Shown: piece by piece, positions 60,976 through 64,000 of the stretch | Layout: the number at the start of each line of letters is the position of its first letter | Position numbering within the stretch: the stretch's first letter is position 1 | NCBI RefSeq assembly: GCF_900205965.1 | Contig: NZ_OAOF01000019.1 | Location: forward strand, 1 to 64,000 | Reading direction: 5' to 3' | DNA length: 64,000 nt | Source: Lacrimispora amygdalina | GTDB lineage: Bacteria > Bacillota > Clostridia > Lachnospirales > Lachnospiraceae | Notes under the pieces: generated by a model | What the model saw: the letters and a program-made list of their open reading frames with translations, nothing else | Told to the model about the DNA's origin: nothing | Database searches by the model: none | Translations under genes and position numbers: made by a program

Positions 60976-61851
60976 ATGAGGAATAATCAGATGTGGTTTG
61001 CTGCCGGAGTTTTTTGTGCTGCTGCCGGCGCAGTATCTCTGCTGCGTTCGGAATACGAGAGAGAACAGCTTTCTGTGGAGAGAACCGTTCTGGAAAGCAG
61101 TAAGATCGGAAAAAACGTAAGGCTTGTATTTCTTTCGGACCTTCACAGTCATTGTTTTGGAGCAGACAATAAAAGACTTCTTCAGGCAATTGATCACGAG
61201 AATCCGGATCTGGTGCTTGCCGGCGGAGATATGATGGTTGTAAAGAAAACAGCGGATACCCGGATCAGTTTACAACTGATGGAGAAGCTGGCTAACCGCT
61301 ATCCGGTTTTTTACGGCAATGGGAATCATGAAAACCGCATGGACCGGGAACGTCTGGTCTATGGTGACCAGTATGATACGTATGAAAACAGCTTAAAACA
61401 GCTGGGTGTAATCGTTTTAAAGGACCGGACAGAATTATACCGGAAGGATATTGCCATAACAGGTGTTGATTTAAAGGAAGGCTGTTATAAGGATTTTCGG
61501 CCGGAGCGCCTTTTGCCGGAAGAACTGGAACAAAAAGCAGGGAAGGCATCGAAGGAACGGTTTCAGATTCTATTGTCCCATTCCCCTCTTTATTTTAAGA
61601 CTTATAAAAGCTGGGGAGCTGATCTGACTTTATCCGGCCATTTCCATGGAGGAACCATACGCCTTCCATATCTGGGAGGAGTAATGACTCCCCAATATCA
61701 GTTTTTTAATCCCTACTGCGCAGGGACGTTTCAGACAGATGGGAAATATATGATTGTAAGCAGAGGTCTGGGCACACACTCGATAAATATCCGCCTGAAT
61801 AACAAGCCCCAGTTAGTTATCGTGGATTTAAAACCAAAATCTTCAATTTGA
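60976..61851 (+). CDS. Metallophosphoesterase, YkuE-like
   Basis: Calcineurin-like phosphoesterase of 291 residues with an N-terminal hydrophobic segment (about 6-23). Metal-binding motifs are FLSDLHSH, LAGGDMM, GNGNHEN, LLSHSPLY and LSGHFHGG. It is probably membrane associated; relatives act on lipid or nucleotide phosphates. AGAGAAGATG precedes the ATG. Confidence 0.9.
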   Translation: MRNNQMWFAAGVFCAAAGAVSLLRSEYEREQLSVERTVLESSKIGKNVRLVFLSDLHSHCFGADNKRLLQAIDHENPDLVLAGGDMMVVKKTADTRISLQLMEKLANRYPVFYGNGNHENRMDRERLVYGDQYDTYENSLKQLGVIVLKDRTELYRKDIAITGVDLKEGCYKDFRPERLLPEELEQKAGKASKERFQILLSHSPLYFKTYKSWGADLTLSGHFHGGTIRLPYLGGVMTPQYQFFNPYCAGTFQTDGKYMIVSRGLGTHSINIRLNNKPQLVIVDLKPKSSI

Positions 61852-61929
61852 CCTTCCATATATTTACAGATTGGTCTGGATTTGGTATACTGCTTTTTAG
61901 CATGCTTTCAATCAGCTTTGGAGGAATAT

Positions 61930-62736
61930 ATGGGAATCTCTTATAAACTGGATAATTTCGAAGGACCACTTGATCTGCTGCTTCACTTGATTGATAAAAA
62001 CAAGGTGAATATCTATGACATTCCCATTGTGACCATTACGGAACAGTATCTGGATTACATGAATCATATGGAAACAGAGGATTTAAATATTGTCAGTGAA
62101 TTTCTCGTCATGGCTGCGACGCTGATCGATATTAAAGCGCGCATGCTTCTTCCCAAAGAAATTAATGAAGAAGGGGAGGAAGAGGATCCCAGGGCTGAAC
62201 TTGTTGCACGCCTTCTGGAATACAAGTATTTTAAATATATGGCGTCAGAGCTTAGAGACCGGGAGGTAGGTGCAGACCGTCTGTTATTCAAAACACCTAC
62301 TGTACCGGCGGAGGTATCCAAATATGAACCTCCCATAGATTTAGACAAGCTTCTTGACGGACTGACTCTGGCAAAGCTGCAGGAGATTTTCCGGGCGGTG
62401 ACGAAGCGGACGCAGGACCGTGTGGATCCCATCAGAAGCCGGTTTGGAAATATCCGCAAGGAAGCAGTCAGCCTGGAGGATAAAATAGCATCAGTTATGG
62501 ATTTTGCCAGACAGCACCGGAAGTTCTCCTTCCGTAGGATGCTGGAAGGGCAGCCTGACCGGATTGAAGTAGTCGTAACTTTTTTAGCGCTTCTGGAGCT
62601 CATGAAGATCGGCAAGATCGCTCTGACCCAGGAGCATTTATTTGATGATATGATGATTGAGACCCTGGAGCCGGAAGGCGGGGAAGGGGAACTGGATTTT
62701 ACGGATCTGGGAGAGGAAGAGAAAGTCAATGGATAA
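61930..62736 (+). CDS. scpA: Segregation and condensation protein A
   Basis: Kleisin subunit of the SMC-ScpAB complex, 268 residues. It has YKLDNFEGPLDLLLHLIDKN, TLIDIKARMLLP and a C-terminal winged helix with VVTFLALLELMKIGKIALTQ. The ATG at 61930 has GGAGG 6 nt upstream. Its stop overlaps the start of scpB. Confidence 0.95.
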   Translation: MGISYKLDNFEGPLDLLLHLIDKNKVNIYDIPIVTITEQYLDYMNHMETEDLNIVSEFLVMAATLIDIKARMLLPKEINEEGEEEDPRAELVARLLEYKYFKYMASELRDREVGADRLLFKTPTVPAEVSKYEPPIDLDKLLDGLTLAKLQEIFRAVTKRTQDRVDPIRSRFGNIRKEAVSLEDKIASVMDFARQHRKFSFRRMLEGQPDRIEVVVTFLALLELMKIGKIALTQEHLFDDMMIETLEPEGGEGELDFTDLGEEEKVNG

Positions 62737-63406
62737 AGAAACTCTGACAGCAGACAGGTCAGCAAAGAGCGCGAAAGAAGAAAAGAAATGGGAAGCGGTC
62801 ATTGAGGCGGTTCTTTTTACCATGGGGAATTCGGTTGAGCTTGGCCGGCTGGCTGCAGCCATCGGTCAGGATGAAGAAACAGCCAGAGAAACGGTGCTCC
62901 GGCTGATGAAGCGTTATGAGACGGGAAAGAAGGGAATGCAGATTATTGCGCTGGAGAACAGCTATCAGATGTGTACCCGCCCGGAATATTACGAGAATTT
63001 AATAAGGGTTGCCTGCACGCCCAAAAAGCAGGTATTGTCAGAAGTGGTTTTGGAGACACTCTCCATCATTGCTTACAAACAGCCTGTTACGAAGCTGGAG
63101 ATAGAGAAGATCCGCGGTGTCAAGTCGGACCATGCGGTCAACAAGCTGGTGGAATATAATCTGGTATATGAGGTGGGACGTTTAGATGCGCCTGGACGTC
63201 CTGCACTTTTTGCAACAACGGAAGAATTTTTAAGAAGATTTGGAATTGGCTCCACTCAGAATTTACCGGCTGCAGATCCTTTGGTCGCAGCGGAGATTCG
63301 TATGGAAGTGGAAGAAGAACTATCTGGAAGCGGATTATTGCTTACGGAGGAAGAAAACAGTGATGCACAGCAGGAGGAATACATTGACAGCGAACATAAA
63401 GATTAA
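62729..63406 (+). CDS. scpB: Segregation and condensation protein B
   Basis: Winged-helix partner of ScpA, 225 residues, about 30 more than usual, mostly in an acidic C-terminal tail. It has EAVIEAVLFTMGNSVELGRL, ETLSIIAYKQPVTKLEIEKI and RGVKSDHAVNKLVEYNLV. The ATG at 62729 has GAGGAAGAG upstream and overlaps scpA by 8 nt. Confidence 0.95.
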   Translation: MDKETLTADRSAKSAKEEKKWEAVIEAVLFTMGNSVELGRLAAAIGQDEETARETVLRLMKRYETGKKGMQIIALENSYQMCTRPEYYENLIRVACTPKKQVLSEVVLETLSIIAYKQPVTKLEIEKIRGVKSDHAVNKLVEYNLVYEVGRLDAPGRPALFATTEEFLRRFGIGSTQNLPAADPLVAAEIRMEVEEELSGSGLLLTEEENSDAQQEEYIDSEHKD

Positions 63407-63821
63407 ATATTTTACAGATGAAATAGAGAGACTGAGATACATAGACGGCAAATCCGACTGGATTGATTTACGTGCTGCAAAAGAAGTGGAGTTAAAAGCA
63501 GGTGAATTTAAATTGATCCCTCTTGGAATTGCCATGGAACTTCCTGCCGGCTATGAAGCCCATGTGGTCCCGAGAAGCAGTACGTATAAAAATTACGGAA
63601 TTATTCAGACTAACAGCATGGGTATCATTGATGAGACTTACTGCGGAGAGAATGACCAGTGGTTTTTCCCTGCATATGCACTACGGGATACGGTGATTCA
63701 TGTCAATGACCGGATCTGCCAGTTCCGCATAACAGAGCATCAGCCCGCCATCTGCTTTGAGGAAGTTAATTGTATGGAGCATGAGGACCGGGGCGGACAC
63801 GGAAGCACTGGAATACAATAA
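63384..63821 (+). CDS. dut: dUTP diphosphatase
   Basis: Trimeric dUTPase of 145 residues that hydrolyses dUTP to dUMP. Motifs are LIPLGIAMELPAGYEAHVVP, PRSSTYKNYGII, NSMGIIDETYCGEND, RICQFRI and EDRGGHGSTG. The TTG at 63384 has AGGAGG 5 nt upstream; an ATG at 63363 lies before that site. It overlaps scpB by 23 nt. The motif-3 Arg is Cys (YCGEN rather than YRGEN). Confidence 0.9.
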   Translation: MTANIKIKYFTDEIERLRYIDGKSDWIDLRAAKEVELKAGEFKLIPLGIAMELPAGYEAHVVPRSSTYKNYGIIQTNSMGIIDETYCGENDQWFFPAYALRDTVIHVNDRICQFRITEHQPAICFEEVNCMEHEDRGGHGSTGIQ

Positions 63822-63855
63822 CATTGATAGATTTGTGAAAGTTGGAGATATTAAC

Positions 63856-64000
63856 ATGAAAAGAAAAACCGGATATGGAACGCTTTTAATTGTTCTTACT
63901 CTGATTCTTACAATGTCATCCGGATGCGGGAATAAAGTGAGCCGGTATACGTACCGGGATGACGGAATAAAGGCGCTTAATGAAGGGAATTACAAGGATG
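63856..64000 (+). CDS. Lipoprotein, 5' part only
   Basis: The first 48 codons are in the window. A Lys/Arg-rich start, a hydrophobic core and the lipobox SSGC give a type II signal peptide. DDGIKALNEGNYKD may be the start of a tetratricopeptide repeat. GGAG precedes the ATG. It continues beyond the window end. Confidence 0.75.
   Translation, partial: MKRKTGYGTLLIVLTLILTMSSGCGNKVSRYTYRDDGIKALNEGNYKD

Noticed and set aside
62064..62765. Minus-strand open frame of 233 codons
   Set aside because: Lies wholly opposite scpA/scpB, is Ser/Arg rich as expected of a shadow frame, and has no family feature.
1..64000. tRNA, rRNA or prophage attachment sites
   Set aside because: None recognised on reading; a covariance-model scan would be needed to exclude a missed tRNA.

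Overview
The window looks like chromosome of a strictly anaerobic, low-GC Firmicute of the Lachnospiraceae type (Lacrimispora / Clostridium cluster XIVa). This is inferred from AG-rich ribosome binding sites, ATG/GTG/TTG starts, a DUF4317 protein, a desulfoferrodoxin, paired YbtPQ-like ABC half-transporters and an scpA-scpB-dut group. It carries about 60 genes in many short operons, mostly separated by clear intrinsic terminators. I saw no rRNA, tRNA, CRISPR array, transposase or prophage gene.

Layout. 0-5.7 kb: copper export operon (copA, an unknown anchored protein, copZ) and a two-component system. 5.7-9.4 kb: a Crp/Fnr-type regulator divergent from a probable nitrosative/oxidative-stress cluster (cupin, an internally deleted hybrid-cluster-protein-like protein, a DUF1858 redox peptide, an unknown protein, two hemerythrins). 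9.5-14.6 kb: AraC regulator, PTS EIIBC and glycoside hydrolase. 14.7-18.3 kb: GNAT, CsoR copper sensor, TcdA, a rhodanese-TtcA fusion and an Rrf2 regulator. 18.4-19.9 kb: a stand-alone cytolysin domain-4-like protein and a secreted CAP protein with three WalR-type boxes. 19.9-29.4 kb: LysR regulator and a full sulfate import and APS-reduction operon (sbp-cysTWA-aprAB-cysDN). 29.5-37.4 kb: GNAT, a 0.5-kb gene-free stretch with a 25-bp inverted repeat pair, a chemoreceptor, TetR plus two ABC half-transporters, desulfoferrodoxin. 37.5-45.2 kb: DUF4317, FIST plus soluble chemoreceptor, a FokI-type restriction endonuclease with no methyltransferase beside it, a Crp/Fnr regulator and a SulP permease. 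45.3-51.7 kb: a yiaKLMNO-like TRAP operon for 2,3-diketo-L-gulonate-type substrates with its GntR regulator and a zinc dehydrogenase. 51.8-64 kb: cell-envelope and housekeeping genes (PdaA-like deacetylase, HxlR/PhzF, carbamate kinase, CPBP protease, GT2, PAP2, DacF, scpA-scpB-dut, and the start of a lipoprotein).

Functional links. Copper export (copA/copZ) is probably sensed by the CsoR 11 kb away and perhaps by the adjacent two-component pair. The Fnr-like protein probably activates the Hcp-like/hemerythrin cluster through a dyad centred at -41.5. The LysR protein probably controls sulfate assimilation. The GntR protein probably represses the TRAP operon through a 28-bp palindrome that fills its promoter spacer. 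The most unusual items are the mini-Hcp cluster, the FokI homologue without a visible methylase, the lone cytolysin D4 domain, the triple WalR box and the inverted-repeat element at 30.1-30.5 kb. All functions are read from sequence and remembered family features; no database search was run.
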